The notes under the pieces are model-generated. The model did no database searches and had not been told where the DNA came from. It saw nothing but the letters and a program-made list of their open reading frames with translations. A program made the position numbers and the translations under genes. A stretch of DNA of 64,000 bases from Salinibacter pepae (GTDB taxonomy: Bacteria; Bacteroidota; Rhodothermia; Rhodothermales; Salinibacteraceae), in contig NZ_CAMTTE010000001.1 of NCBI RefSeq assembly GCF_947077775.1, positions 1,888,501-1,952,500 of the forward strand, given 5' to 3'. Shown here piece after piece: positions 1 to 9,263 of this stretch; position 1 is the first letter of the stretch; each line of letters starts with the position of its first letter.

Positions 1-954
1 GACGTCACGTACTACCGGAGCACCACACGCGATCAGATCCTGAGCGTACCGCTCGCCCAGTCGACCGGGTACAACAGCCGCCTCGTCAACGCCGGGGAGA
101 TCCGCAACACCGGCGTGGAGACGCGCCTCCAGCTCAGCCCGATTCAGGACTGGAGCGGCTTTGGGTGGGACGTGTCCCTGAATTGGACGCGCAACCGGAG
201 CACGGTCGTGGAACTGGCGGACGGCATCGATACCTTTGTGCTCGGCGAGGGGCCCTTCGGGGGCTCCGCCCAGGCCCGCGAGGGCGGCCGGATGGGCGAC
301 ATATACGGCCGGGTCTTCGACCGGGTAGAGGCCCCCAACAGCCCGCACACCGGAGAAATCATCTACGAGGACGGCCTGCCCCAGCTGACCGACAATGTCG
401 AGAAGGTGGGGAATTACAATCACGACTGGCGGGGCGGGATCGGCAGTACGTTCAGCTACGAGAACCTGCAGCTCAACGTGCTCTTCGATGTCCGAAAGGG
501 CGGGCTCCTCTACTCCAACACCCACGCCACCGGCATTGAAGGCGGCTCGCTGGAGGGCACCACCCGCGCCCGCAACGAGACGGTGGTGGGCGACGGGGTG
601 GTTCAAAACGACGACGGGACGTTCTCCGAAAACACCAAGGAGGCCGAATACGTCACCTGGCTCCGCACCTACTACGACCGCCCGAACGTCGAGTCCAACT
701 CCTTCGACGCCACCTACGTGAAGCTGCGGGAGTTGTCCCTCCGCTACAACTTCACCCCCGACTGGCTCACGCGGGCCGGGGTGCAGAACGTGGGGGTGTC
801 CGTGACGGGGCGCAATCTGTTCCTCTGGACCGACGTGCCGCACGTCGACCCCGAAACGACAATCTCCGGGGGGGACGGACAGATTCCGGGCTTCGAGGTG
901 CAGCAGATTCCGTCCACCCGCTCCTTCGGAATGAACGTGCAGCTCGACTTCTAA
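1..954 (+). CDS. SusC/RagA-type TonB-dependent outer membrane receptor, C-terminal part
   Basis: The reading frame is open from base 1, so the gene starts outside the window; about 317 C-terminal residues are seen. The sequence is typical of the outer-membrane beta-barrel of SusC/RagA receptors: alternating hydrophobic/polar strands, aromatic residues, and a last strand ending in a terminal Phe (QLDF), the usual BAM recognition signal. The segment 'SVTGRNLFLWTDVPHVDPE' near the end is characteristic of the family. A SusD-type lipoprotein follows 54 bp downstream, which is the normal receptor/lid gene order, so this pair probably imports a glycan or peptide through TonB energy. The substrate cannot be told from this fragment. 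Confidence 0.9.
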   Translation, partial: DVTYYRSTTRDQILSVPLAQSTGYNSRLVNAGEIRNTGVETRLQLSPIQDWSGFGWDVSLNWTRNRSTVVELADGIDTFVLGEGPFGGSAQAREGGRMGDIYGRVFDRVEAPNSPHTGEIIYEDGLPQLTDNVEKVGNYNHDWRGGIGSTFSYENLQLNVLFDVRKGGLLYSNTHATGIEGGSLEGTTRARNETVVGDGVVQNDDGTFSENTKEAEYVTWLRTYYDRPNVESNSFDATYVKLRELSLRYNFTPDWLTRAGVQNVGVSVTGRNLFLWTDVPHVDPETTISGGDGQIPGFEVQQIPSTRSFGMNVQLDF

Positions 955-1008
955 CCTCTGGCCACCTGCGGTCCCTCCTTACAGCCTCTCAACGTCGTAC
1001 ACGCTCCC

Positions 1009-2526
1009 ATGCGGTCTCTCCACTTTCCCTCATCCCTTCGCGCTCCTTCTTTTCTGGCCCTTCTGGCGATATTCGCCGTGGCTGTGGCCAGCACGGGCTG
1101 CGACAGTCGATTCGAAGACGTAAACGACAACCCAAACGAGCCCAAAGAAGTGACGCCTAATCTTCTGCTTCCGGACGTCATCCGGGGCTCGGTCAACACC
1201 TCCGTGAATACGGCCCATACCACCGGCAACCTGGTGCTTCAGTACACCGCCAAGGTCTCGTTCGCCACCGAAATTGACCGGTACAACTGGGCCGGGGTCG
1301 GCTACTGGCAGCCCCTGTACGGCGACCTTCGAAACGTAGAAGACATGATCCAGATCGCCCAGGAACGGGGCCAGCCCCAGTACGAAGGGGTCGGGCTCGT
1401 GCTCAAGTCCTGGATTTTCTCGATGCTCACCAATGCGTACGGGGACGTGCCCTATTCCGAGTCGGTGGCGGTGCAGGAAGGCATTGAGACACCGAAATAC
1501 GACCGACAGGAGGCCATTTACCGGGGCATGCTCGCCGACCTTCGGCGGGCGAACGAGCTGCTCACGCCGGGCAGCGGCTCCATCCAGGGGGATATTCTCT
1601 ACAACGGCGACCTGATGAAGTGGAAGAAACTCGCCAACTCCCTGCGGCTGCGCCTCCTGATGCGGCTCTCCGAGAAGAACATTACGCTCGACCTGGAGGG
1701 GGGCGACGTGTCCGTTTCCGAGGCCTTCCAGTCCATCACGAGCGCCCCGGAGACGGCGCCCGTCTTCACGTCCAATGACGACAACGCGGCGCTGGAGTAC
1801 CTCGACTCGCGCCCGAACGAGTGGCCCCGCCACACGTCACGGATCGGAACGTTCCGGACCTTCAGGCTGAGCGAGACGCTCACCGACACCCTGAAGCACT
1901 TCGACGACCCGCGTCTGTCGGTCTTCGGCGACCCGACCGCCGCCTCCGTCGAGGATGGGACTCCCAAGTTTGTGGGCGTACCGAACGGGTTAACCAACGA
2001 TGCTTCCGACGGCTTTAACGGAGGGCGTGACTTCCAGTCCGGCCTCAATTTCACTCGCTACTACGAGGAGCCGGACGCCGCGAAGGGGCTCATCATGACC
2101 TACGCGGAGGTCCTGTTCCTGAAGGCCGAGGCGGCCGAGCGAGGCTGGACGTCGGCGGACGCTCAATCACACTACCGGAACGCCGTCGAGGCGTCGTTCG
2201 GGCAGTACGGCCAGTCGACGCCGTCCGGGTACTTCGGGCAACCGGGCGTGTCGTACCCGGTGGACAACCAGACGCAGGCCCTAGAGCGAATCGGGACCCA
2301 GAAATGGATTGCGCTCTTCTACACCGGCCTGGAGGGGTGGTTCAACTGGCGACGCACAGGCATTCCGGACATCGATCCGTCCGTCGAGAACGTCAACGGC
2401 GACGAAATTCCGGTTCGGTTCCGCTACCCCGAAAGCGAGCAGTCGCTGAACCCCGACAACTACCAGGCGGCACTCGACCGCCAGGGAGACGACGACATCA
2501 ACACCGAGATGTGGCTTCTTGAGTAG
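1009..2526 (+). CDS. SusD/RagB family nutrient-binding outer membrane lipoprotein
   Basis: 505 residues. The N-terminus has a basic start, a hydrophobic stretch and a lipobox ending in Cys at about residue 31 (ASTGC), so it should be a lipoprotein anchored in the outer membrane. The following 'FEDVNDNPNEP' segment is typical of SusD-like proteins, as are the C-terminal motifs around 'IGTQKWIALFYTGLEGWFNW' (about residues 427-446) and the final RxRYPxSEQxLNPxNYQAA segment. SusD proteins form the hinged lid over the SusC barrel and bind the substrate. It follows the SusC gene closely and is probably co-transcribed with it. The degraded nutrient is unknown; no glycosidase is linked in this window. 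Confidence 0.92.
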   Translation: MRSLHFPSSLRAPSFLALLAIFAVAVASTGCDSRFEDVNDNPNEPKEVTPNLLLPDVIRGSVNTSVNTAHTTGNLVLQYTAKVSFATEIDRYNWAGVGYWQPLYGDLRNVEDMIQIAQERGQPQYEGVGLVLKSWIFSMLTNAYGDVPYSESVAVQEGIETPKYDRQEAIYRGMLADLRRANELLTPGSGSIQGDILYNGDLMKWKKLANSLRLRLLMRLSEKNITLDLEGGDVSVSEAFQSITSAPETAPVFTSNDDNAALEYLDSRPNEWPRHTSRIGTFRTFRLSETLTDTLKHFDDPRLSVFGDPTAASVEDGTPKFVGVPNGLTNDASDGFNGGRDFQSGLNFTRYYEEPDAAKGLIMTYAEVLFLKAEAAERGWTSADAQSHYRNAVEASFGQYGQSTPSGYFGQPGVSYPVDNQTQALERIGTQKWIALFYTGLEGWFNWRRTGIPDIDPSVENVNGDEIPVRFRYPESEQSLNPDNYQAALDRQGDDDINTEMWLLE

Positions 2527-2583
2527 CACGCATCGCGCAGTACCCACCTCTTCGGTGCTTTCCATTTCTGATCTGCTGGCCCT

Positions 2584-3537
2584 ATGCCCTCGGTTCGCCC
2601 GCTCCGGCCCGATCTCGTGCTCGCGCTCCTCGCGGCCCTCGCGTTCTCCTCGCTGGGGACGACGGGGGCCTGGGCCCAGGAGACCCCCGCGCCTCAGCGC
2701 GACCGGCCGGATTCGCTGACGGTCATGACGTACAACGTGCTCTACGCCACACCCGACACCGGCACCGTTCGCGCCATCGAAGCGGTCGACCCGGACGTGG
2801 TGGCGCTGCAAGAAATCAGCGAGCCTCGGCTCCGCCACATTGCCGACGAACTGGACTACTATTTTCACCACAGCGACGAGCACGAGGCGAATGAGGAGGA
2901 CACCGGCCTGCTCAGTCGGTATCCCATCTCCCGCCCCACACGATACGGGGCCCTCCTGTACCTGACGGTCGACGCCCCCATCCGCATCGCCAACGTCCAC
3001 CTGAGCCCGTACCCCTACGAGCCCTACGCCCTCCGGGACAACGAGCTGACGCCGCAGGAGGCGGTGGCCCAGGCCCGGAAAACCCGATCCCCTGAAATTA
3101 AGCCGGTGCTCGACGCGCTGGCAAAGTCTGTACAGGAGGACGTGCCGACGTTCCTGATGGGGGATTTCAACGAGCCCTCGCACCTCGACTGGACCCCTGC
3201 GGCCGCCGAGGCCGGCCTCCATCTCGGCCTCGAAGTGCCGTGGCCCACCTCCCGTGCGGTCGCCGAACGCGGCTTTCGGGACGCATTCCGCGTGGCCCAC
3301 CCGGATGAAGTGAAGCGGCCCGGATCCACCTGGACGACCCTCACCGGCGATCCGGACGAGGTGCACGACCGCATCGACTTCATCTACGTGGCGGGCGAGT
3401 CGGTGAGCGTCGAGACGGCCTACACGGTCGGCCTGCGCGACGCGTCCCCGACGGACCGCTCGGTTTCAGGGTATCCGTCGGACCATCGGAGCGTGGTCAC
3501 GACGGTGTCCCTGGCCCCGTCGCCGTCCGACCCGTGA
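2584..3537 (+). CDS. secreted endonuclease/exonuclease/phosphatase family protein
   Basis: 317 residues with an N-terminal hydrophobic export signal (about residues 8-35, ending near AWAQE). The mature part has the landmarks of the EEP (DNase I-like) fold in order: MTYNVLY (metal-site Asn), DPDVVALQEI (catalytic Glu), HLSP, MGDFNEPSHLDW (Asp/Asn pair), DRIDFIYV, and the final SDHRSVV (catalytic Asp-His). All catalytic residues are present, so it should be an active metal-dependent phosphodiesterase or phosphatase acting outside the cytoplasm. It lies 57 bp after the SusD gene on the same strand and may belong to the same transcript. The substrate is not evident; nucleic acid, sphingolipid or inositol phosphate are all possible in this superfamily. 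Confidence 0.88.
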   Translation: MPSVRPLRPDLVLALLAALAFSSLGTTGAWAQETPAPQRDRPDSLTVMTYNVLYATPDTGTVRAIEAVDPDVVALQEISEPRLRHIADELDYYFHHSDEHEANEEDTGLLSRYPISRPTRYGALLYLTVDAPIRIANVHLSPYPYEPYALRDNELTPQEAVAQARKTRSPEIKPVLDALAKSVQEDVPTFLMGDFNEPSHLDWTPAAAEAGLHLGLEVPWPTSRAVAERGFRDAFRVAHPDEVKRPGSTWTTLTGDPDEVHDRIDFIYVAGESVSVETAYTVGLRDASPTDRSVSGYPSDHRSVVTTVSLAPSPSDP

Positions 3538-3629
3538 CTTGGTGGCCTGCGTCCTATCCCAAGTCCCACCAACGGGATGGGCAAAGGCGATCCAGCGGGT
3601 CCCCTTTGCTGGAAACAACACAGTGCCGG

Positions 3630-3734
3630 TTAGACCACGAAAATGGCCGCGATGAGCATCGCGGAGACCGCGGCGAGCATGAAGTCGTCGAAGTTGGACG
3701 CGTCGTGGAGACGGGTTTCGCGAGCGTGGGTCAT
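3630..3734 (-). CDS. possible 34-residue membrane peptide
   Basis: A short reading frame on the minus strand begins with ATG at 3734 and encodes a polar N-terminus (MTHARETRLHDASNFDDF) followed by a clean hydrophobic helix (MLAAVSAMLIAAIFVV) right up to the stop. The shape, charged head plus a single C-terminal membrane segment, is that of a small membrane peptide rather than a random frame. No clear Shine-Dalgarno precedes the ATG, and no family is recognised. It sits alone between the phosphodiesterase gene and the FAD oxidoreductase gene, antisense to both. The call rests only on the hydrophobic pattern. Confidence 0.35.
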   Translation of the reverse strand: MTHARETRLHDASNFDDFMLAAVSAMLIAAIFVV

Positions 3735-4021
3735 GGTGGACGTAGGCACTGAGTCAGAGCGAATGAGCAAGTGAGGCGCTCAGAACAGGGCCGTTTGGGC
3801 GGCCCCCGCCCCCTCGCGTAGGTCTGACCGGATCACACGATGCATGGATTCGGCCTCTCCGATGGACCGGTGGATCTGTGCGACGAGCGGAGTGGACCGG
3901 ACGACGAATCACTGCTCCGGCCCCCAAGACTGGGAGGATCGTTTCAGGTCCTTTACGCCCAAGGGTTGACGCCCCGGGGGCGATTTTCCTATTTTAGAAA
4001 GTGTTACGTTGAGTAATACAG

Positions 4022-4060
4022 GCTGGCCTGCCTCCTCTTCTGCGAGGGCGGGCCTTTTCT
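4022..4060 (+). terminator. GC-rich hairpin followed by TTTTCT
   Basis: The stretch contains arms GGCCTGCCT and GGGCGGGCC (with G-U pairs) around an 11-13 base loop, followed directly by TTTTCT. It resembles an intrinsic terminator or attenuator in the 5' leader of the FAD oxidoreductase gene that starts at 4112. The rest of the 370-base gap from 3738 has only an AT-rich patch (near 3985-4018) that could hold a promoter. Confidence 0.4.
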
Positions 4061-4111
4061 ATCTTCGTCCTCTGCTCTTCGCTCTCCCCGCAAAAACGCG
4101 AGTACACGCCC

Positions 4112-5149
4112 ATGAGCGTCGAAGTGGGCATGGTCGGCGCCGGGGCCGGGGCGGCGGCGGCCGCGTACGCCCTTTGCACCGCCCGCCCCGATGTCGAGGT
4201 CACGGTCTTTGAGAAGTCGCGGGGGCTGTGTGGCCGCGCCGCTGCACGGCGCCGGGACGGGACGGTCTACGAGTACGGCGCGAATTACCTCAAGGACGCC
4301 GGGGGTCGCGTCAGCTCTCTGGTTGCCGACACGTTCGACACGGGGCTCGTGGAGGTGGACGGTCCCATCTGGACGTTCGACGCCGACGGCACCGTTTCAA
4401 AAGGGCGCGACGGGGACGCGCGGCGGTGGACGTACGAAGACGGAATCACGCGCCTGGCCAAGCATCTCTTCGGCGCGACCGGCGCGGCGATCAGGCGCGG
4501 GACGCGGATCGCGGCCCTCCACCCCGACGACGGCTGGCACCTCACGACGACGGCCGGCAGCACGCACGGGCCGTTCGACGCGCTTCTCTTGAATCCGCCC
4601 GCGCCGCAGACAGCAGGGCTCCTGGACGAGACCGGGATTGACGCCGTGGATCGCCTCGGCGAGGCGGCCGGCGCGGTGGAATACCGAACGGTCTGGACTG
4701 CCGTCCTCGGGTACGACTTCGAGGTCGACGTGCCCTACTACGCACTGGTCAACACCGACACGGACCACGAGGTCGGCTGGATCGGGCGCGAAGAGTGCAA
4801 GCCCGGACATGTGCCGGAGGGCAGATCGGTCCTCGTCGTGCAGGCAAGTCCCGAGTGGTCGACACAGCGGTACGACGCCCCCCCAGAGGACAACGTTGCG
4901 GACCTCGCCCAACACACCGCGGCCCTCATTGGCGACGAACGCCTCACCGCCCCCGACTGGACGGACCACCAGGGCTGGCGGTACGCACTGCCTGACGACA
5001 GCCTCCGAGAGGACCCGCGGCGAGGAGCCGCCCGCGAAGGCGTGTACGTGGCGGGCGACTGGGTGGCAGGGGCGGCGCGCCTCCACGCCGCAATCCGAAG
5101 CGGCCTGGAGACGGGCGAGCAAATGGCGTCCACTTTGGCCGACGAATGA
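4112..5149 (+). CDS. FAD-dependent amine oxidase/renalase-like oxidoreductase
   Basis: 345 residues. The N-terminus has a Rossmann dinucleotide-binding motif (VGMVGAGAGAAAAAYAL) and an acidic residue at the end of the second strand (VFEKSRGLCGRAA), then 'YEYGANYLKD', matching the F(D/E)HGAQYF signature of renalase-like proteins. The C-terminal 'VYVAGDWVAGAARLHAAIRSG' is the second FAD-contact motif, with the GDW signature of the same group. Length is normal. The protein should be a cytoplasmic flavoprotein; the substrate is unknown. It is transcribed alone, convergent with the next gene. Confidence 0.85.
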   Translation: MSVEVGMVGAGAGAAAAAYALCTARPDVEVTVFEKSRGLCGRAAARRRDGTVYEYGANYLKDAGGRVSSLVADTFDTGLVEVDGPIWTFDADGTVSKGRDGDARRWTYEDGITRLAKHLFGATGAAIRRGTRIAALHPDDGWHLTTTAGSTHGPFDALLLNPPAPQTAGLLDETGIDAVDRLGEAAGAVEYRTVWTAVLGYDFEVDVPYYALVNTDTDHEVGWIGREECKPGHVPEGRSVLVVQASPEWSTQRYDAPPEDNVADLAQHTAALIGDERLTAPDWTDHQGWRYALPDDSLREDPRRGAAREGVYVAGDWVAGAARLHAAIRSGLETGEQMASTLADE

Positions 5150-5182
5150 CCCGGCCCGGAACGACTGCAACGAGGGTCGCGG

Positions 5183-5611
5183 TTACGCTTCTACTTCTTC
5201 CCCGTCGAGCACGTCGACCGGGCGCACGTCCCACAGAAGCATCGTCTCGATGTCGACGTAGTCCTCCTCTACGGCCTCCTCCTCGTCGCCGTAGTCGTCG
5301 ACGAACTTGTAGTCCCCGTAGGTGGAGCGCTGAAAGGGGGGAAGACGGTGCCACTCCGTTCCCTCCCGGTCAACGAAATGATCCGGGAACGGGCTTTCGA
5401 CCTCGTAGCTGGGGTGGTAGGAATGGTACGTCTTGCGCGCCTCGTGGATGGCGGCGCGGCGGGCCCCCGCCTTCGTCCGGCTCTCCCCCTCGACGCTGAA
5501 CGGAGAAATTTCGATCTTGGCCGTGATGAAGCCGTCGTCGTTCTCGTAGTAGGTCGGCCGCATCACTTCGAAATCACTCGGCTCGGGATATGCACTACTT
5601 TCGTCGGCCAT
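5183..5611 (-). CDS. conserved hypothetical acidic protein
   Basis: 142 residues starting at ATG 5611 (MADESSAYPEPSDF); the frame is open further upstream but that part has no protein-like composition. No signal peptide, membrane helix or known motif is seen. The protein is highly acidic and rich in Tyr, with a run EEEAVEEDYVDIE near the C-terminus. It reads convergently toward the FAD oxidoreductase gene, 33 bp away. Function unknown. Confidence 0.6.
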   Translation of the reverse strand: MADESSAYPEPSDFEVMRPTYYENDDGFITAKIEISPFSVEGESRTKAGARRAAIHEARKTYHSYHPSYEVESPFPDHFVDREGTEWHRLPPFQRSTYGDYKFVDDYGDEEEAVEEDYVDIETMLLWDVRPVDVLDGEEVEA

Positions 5612-5843
5612 GGGGAGGAGACAAATCCAAATGAAGGGTACGCGTGACGGCGATCTGTAGAGCCACCGCCGAATATCATCTACATTACGACCGGCCCCCA
5701 GAGAGGATTCCATAGGGGGCGGGACAGCCGTTGCTCTCGTCCAGAATTCGCACAGGTCCGTTGGCGCCGATCGCCTGGCTATCGTTTTGCTGTTATTGAT
5801 GGCCGCTCTGGGGATCGGTCCCCCAATCACCTGTGGACGGGAA

Positions 5844-6000
5844 TGTGGATAACTTCTTCCGAAAGTCCCCTGCCGCCTGGGACACAAACAATAACAGACT
5901 TAGAGACCGGTATGCCCCCCGAAAAACCCGTTTCTACGACGTGAAACGGACTTCCGTTATTTATAACGTAGCGACCCAGGCGTGGATAAGTTGTGGATAA
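5844..6000. promoter_or_regulatory. small cluster of DnaA boxes in a gene-free gap
   Basis: The 657-base gap 5612-6268 contains two perfect DnaA boxes read as TGTGGATAA (5844-5852 and 5992-6000) and one single-mismatch box CGTGGATAA (5981-5989). Between them is a locally AT-rich stretch (about 5945-5970). The cluster lies about 4.6 kb upstream of dnaA. It may be a DnaA-titration or regulatory site, or a minor part of the origin; a denser cluster is at 23278-23693. Confidence 0.5.
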
Positions 6001-6268
6001 CGGAGGGCCTCGCTCTCAATGCTCTCCTCCGACGAGCATTCGGCACTCATCCGGAGGCCCGTTATTTCTACCGTTTGCGATCAATCTCTGTCGTCTCGCT
6101 TTCGGCCGGAAGGTCGGGGGTTCTTCTGCACCAACGAAAGGGGGTTGGGACTCGGGCACCGGACGTTATACTTACGCCGTTTCATCTGTCTATGAATTCC
6201 GCTTTCGGCCCCCGAAAGGGACGCTGAAGAGCAGGGGAGCGCCTCTTTTGACCTACGCAGATTTTGCC

Positions 6269-6880
6269 ATGTCTGCGACCCTTCTCCTGACGGCATTTCT
6301 TCTATCCGTCACGCCCGGTCACGACCAGACCGCAGTCTCCGATTCCGTCTCCCTTTCGGCCGAGTCGGCCCGAGCCCTCCAGACGGCCCTCAGTGATGTC
6401 CAAAGGGCGCTTGGGTCGCAGGCTCAAGACACGTCGGGGACTGCATCTCCACGCACTGGGATGGACCGCACCCAGGTCATCAATGTGCTCTTTTTGGTGC
6501 TTGCCCTCTCCCTCGTATTCGAATCGGCCATGTCCGTGCTCTTCGACTGGCGCCTGTTCATTCGCTACTTCGAGGGCCGTGGCGTAAAGACCCCCCTCAT
6601 CATCGCGGTCGCCTTTCTGGTGTTTCTGAACTACGACCTCGACATCGTCGCCGAGCTTCTGAGGGGCTTTCCGGAGATTCAGGCGCAGCACATCGGGCGC
6701 CCGACCCTTCCGGGCCAAGTCCTCACGGCCCTCCTTATCGCAGGGGGCAGCGGAGGGGTCTTTCGGATTTTCACCCGTCTTGGCATTCGGAGTCCCGAAG
6801 AGCGGGACCGGAAGGCCCGCACCGAGCGAGCCTCGATGAAGGAGGAGACAGAAAAGCCATCCTCCGATGCAGACTCATAG
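6269..6880 (+). CDS. predicted integral membrane protein
   Basis: 203 residues from ATG 6269 (MSATLLLTAFLL). The frame is open upstream to 5993 but that segment looks non-coding and overlaps the DnaA boxes. Features: an N-terminal hydrophobic segment that may be a signal peptide (1-16), a polar stretch, then membrane helices at about 68-86 (VINVLFLVLALSLVFESAM), 104-120 (PLIIAVAFLVFLNY) and 145-160, and a highly charged C-terminal tail. No domain recognised. It is followed 26 bp later by a lipoprotein gene and then a further small gene, apparently one operon. Confidence 0.6.
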   Translation: MSATLLLTAFLLSVTPGHDQTAVSDSVSLSAESARALQTALSDVQRALGSQAQDTSGTASPRTGMDRTQVINVLFLVLALSLVFESAMSVLFDWRLFIRYFEGRGVKTPLIIAVAFLVFLNYDLDIVAELLRGFPEIQAQHIGRPTLPGQVLTALLIAGGSGGVFRIFTRLGIRSPEERDRKARTERASMKEETEKPSSDADS

Positions 6881-6906
6881 CACATCGTCTCTCCCCTTTG
6901 GCACTC

Positions 6907-7395
6907 ATGCCACACCCCGCGTCCCGCCCGCCCAACCGTCTTCTGGCACTCGTCCCCCCCGCAGGAAGAACGGCTTTTCTGGGCCTTCTGCTACTGGCCG
7001 CCACGGCCTGTGGGCCCACCATCTCCGAATTTAACGCCCGGGCGTACGAGCAGGCCACCTCACTAAAGGTGGAGGCCCTGGCCCTGATGGATAAGGCCAC
7101 CGCGCCCTATGCGGACCATGCCGACGCCGTTCAACACCTAAAAACCGAGTTGGAGAAGGCCTACGAGTTTGCGGAGGGACGCCCCGAGAACGAGATCTCA
7201 GCCCGGCAGTGGCGCATCCTTATCGATCCCGACCGGGATCTTCTAGGGGGGTTTCTGGCCGACTGGGAGGAGCAATCCGCATTCTCGGCGACGTTTGTTG
7301 AGGAAAAGAAAACCCAGATCGCTCGCGCCTTCGACACCATCATCGAGCTGGAGAGCGGCAAGAAGAAGCCCGACGAGGTCCGTAACAGCCCGTAG
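6907..7395 (+). CDS. hypothetical lipoprotein
   Basis: 162 residues from ATG 6907; an in-frame TTG lies nine bases upstream. The N-terminus has a hydrophobic stretch (AFLGLLLLAATAC) with a lipobox ending in Cys, so the mature protein is probably lipid-anchored. The remainder is helical and charged, with no recognised domain. It is the second of three close plus-strand genes (6269-7776), between a membrane protein and a 108-residue helical protein, suggesting a membrane-linked function for the group. Confidence 0.6.
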   Translation: MPHPASRPPNRLLALVPPAGRTAFLGLLLLAATACGPTISEFNARAYEQATSLKVEALALMDKATAPYADHADAVQHLKTELEKAYEFAEGRPENEISARQWRILIDPDRDLLGGFLADWEEQSAFSATFVEEKKTQIARAFDTIIELESGKKKPDEVRNSP

Positions 7396-7449
7396 TGCAG
7401 CCCCGCCCCGTGCGCCCGCCCCCCTTTCATCAATCCAGTCCCTGCACTA

Positions 7450-7776
7450 ATGCCTGACGTTGACGCGTTTCTCGACGCCCTCAGAGACGAGGTCACCGAC
7501 CTGGCCCGGACGCACCTTCAGGAAATGCAAGAGGCTGCCCTCGAGGACGGGGAAGCGTTCCTGAACCAGACGCAGGACGACCTGAAACGATGGGGGCGCC
7601 TGCTGGCGCAGGGAGAGCTCTCCCGGGAAGAGTTTGAGTCGCTCGTTCGGGGTCAGAAGGACGTGGCCGAGATGGAGGCACTCAAACAAGCGGGGCTCGC
7701 CGCCGTCCGGGCCGAGCAGTTTCGGGACGCGTTGATCGACCGAGTCGTCGGCACTGCTCGCCGGATTCTTCTGTAG
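7450..7776 (+). CDS. hypothetical helical protein
   Basis: 108 residues, almost entirely predicted helix with heptad-like spacing (DEVTDLARTHLQEMQEAAL...). No membrane segment, signal or known motif. It follows the lipoprotein gene by 54 bp and is probably in the same operon. The 281 bases after it, up to the dioxygenase gene at 8058, show no gene. Confidence 0.55.
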   Translation: MPDVDAFLDALRDEVTDLARTHLQEMQEAALEDGEAFLNQTQDDLKRWGRLLAQGELSREEFESLVRGQKDVAEMEALKQAGLAAVRAEQFRDALIDRVVGTARRILL

Positions 7777-8057
7777 GCCCCACCAAGGCCCCACCAACGT
7801 CTTTCGGCGGCGGCCCGCTCATCTGAACGGCCCCGGACTCGTGTGGCGACACGAGCCCCCACTCCACCACGAGACGCCCCAACTCAGGCATCCGTTCGCG
7901 CAACGGTCCGCTCCTTTTCAACGTTGGTCGCTCGAACAATCTTCGGCACCAGGGTTTGTAGACTGTACCCACCGGGGAGCAAACGTGCGTCAGAGAGATC
8001 ACGTCGCTATGTCTTTCCCCCCGTCCCGTTGTTTTCTTTAAAAAAGCCCTTCCACTC

Positions 8058-9026
8058 ATGAGCGATCCAGTATCTGGCATCCACCATGTCACCGCCTACG
8101 CGCACGACCCGCAGGAAAACCTGGACTTCTACACGGGCGTCTTGGGGCTTCGTCTGGTTAAGCAAACGGTTCTCTTCAACAACCCCTCGGAGGCATTTCA
8201 GGGACCGACGATGTATCACTTCTACTACGCCGACGAGACGGGCACGCCGGGGACCGTTCTCACCTTCAAACCCCACCACAGCATCCAGAAGGGGCAGGTG
8301 GGACGGGGGCAGGCCACGGCCACGGCCTTTACCATTCCGGAAGGGGCCGTGGACTACTGGGTGGATCGGCTCGACGCGGCCGACGAAGCCACCCTGTATC
8401 CCGTGACGGAGCGCTTCGGGCGGACCGTGATCCAGTTTCAAGACCACGACGATCAGCCCCTGGAGCTCATTACGGGAACGTCCGACATTGAGCCGTGGGC
8501 CGGCGGCCCTGTGCCCGCCGAGCACGCGGTGCGCGGGTTTCACGGGGTCACCATTCACCCCCACAATGGTCAACTGACCACGGAGGTCCTCGAGCTGATG
8601 GGCTACGAGCAGGTGGACCACGAGCCAACCCCCCAGAACGGCGATTGGACCCGATTCCGGGTGCCCGGCCCCGACCATGCCCAGTTCATCGACCTCTACA
8701 ACGAGCCCAACATGCACGAGGGGCAGTGGGGCTACGGCACGGTCCACCACGTGGCGTTCCGGGTGTCGGACGACGAGCATCAGCGGGCCATTCGCCAGCG
8801 GCTCCGCGACGCCGGCCACGACGTTACCACGATGAAGGACCGCAACTACTTTCACTCCCTCTACTTCCGCGACCCGAACGGCGTCAACTTCGAAATCGCA
8901 ACGGACCCGCCCGGCTTCCTCCACGACGAGTCCGTTGACGAGCTCGGCACCACGCTGATGCTGCCCCCGTTTCTGCAGGACCGACGGGACGAGGTGGAGG
9001 CCCAGCTCGCCGATATTTCGGTGTAG
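8058..9026 (+). CDS. ring-cleaving dioxygenase / glyoxalase (VOC) family protein
   Basis: 322 residues with two vicinal-oxygen-chelate modules. The first begins 'GIHHVTAYAHDPQENLDFYT' and contains 'LGLRLVKQTV'; the second begins 'GFHGVTIHP' and ends with 'VHHVAFRV' and the 'SLYFRDPNGVNFEIATD' motif that carries the metal-binding Glu. Candidate metal ligands (His at HHV, His at VHHV, Glu at NFEIA) are present. Length and motif order match the MhqO/YfiE-like group, which opens aromatic rings or handles quinones. It stands alone; the natural substrate cannot be inferred. Confidence 0.88.
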   Translation: MSDPVSGIHHVTAYAHDPQENLDFYTGVLGLRLVKQTVLFNNPSEAFQGPTMYHFYYADETGTPGTVLTFKPHHSIQKGQVGRGQATATAFTIPEGAVDYWVDRLDAADEATLYPVTERFGRTVIQFQDHDDQPLELITGTSDIEPWAGGPVPAEHAVRGFHGVTIHPHNGQLTTEVLELMGYEQVDHEPTPQNGDWTRFRVPGPDHAQFIDLYNEPNMHEGQWGYGTVHHVAFRVSDDEHQRAIRQRLRDAGHDVTTMKDRNYFHSLYFRDPNGVNFEIATDPPGFLHDESVDELGTTLMLPPFLQDRRDEVEAQLADISV

Positions 9027-9263
9027 CGGCGTTCCGTTCAAACGTCTCGGTCCCTATCCACCGCGCCCGCGGCCCCCAGACAACGGGGAGGCCGTGGGCG
9101 CTTTCGTTTTGGATGATTTGTGCCGGGGCGACGAGCTGGGGGTACGTGTCCCCCAAAACATCGCGACGCGTCCCTAATTCAAACGGGTCACGCGCTCGTT
9201 CTACGAGAGAGCGGTTCAGAGCGAGGCCTCGTTCAATTTGCTGCCCAACTTTTCTGCATCATC

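Noticed and set aside
3534-3752. Plus-strand 72-codon frame after the phosphodiesterase gene
   Set aside because: Overlaps the previous stop, has no protein-like composition and is antisense to the more convincing small membrane frame.
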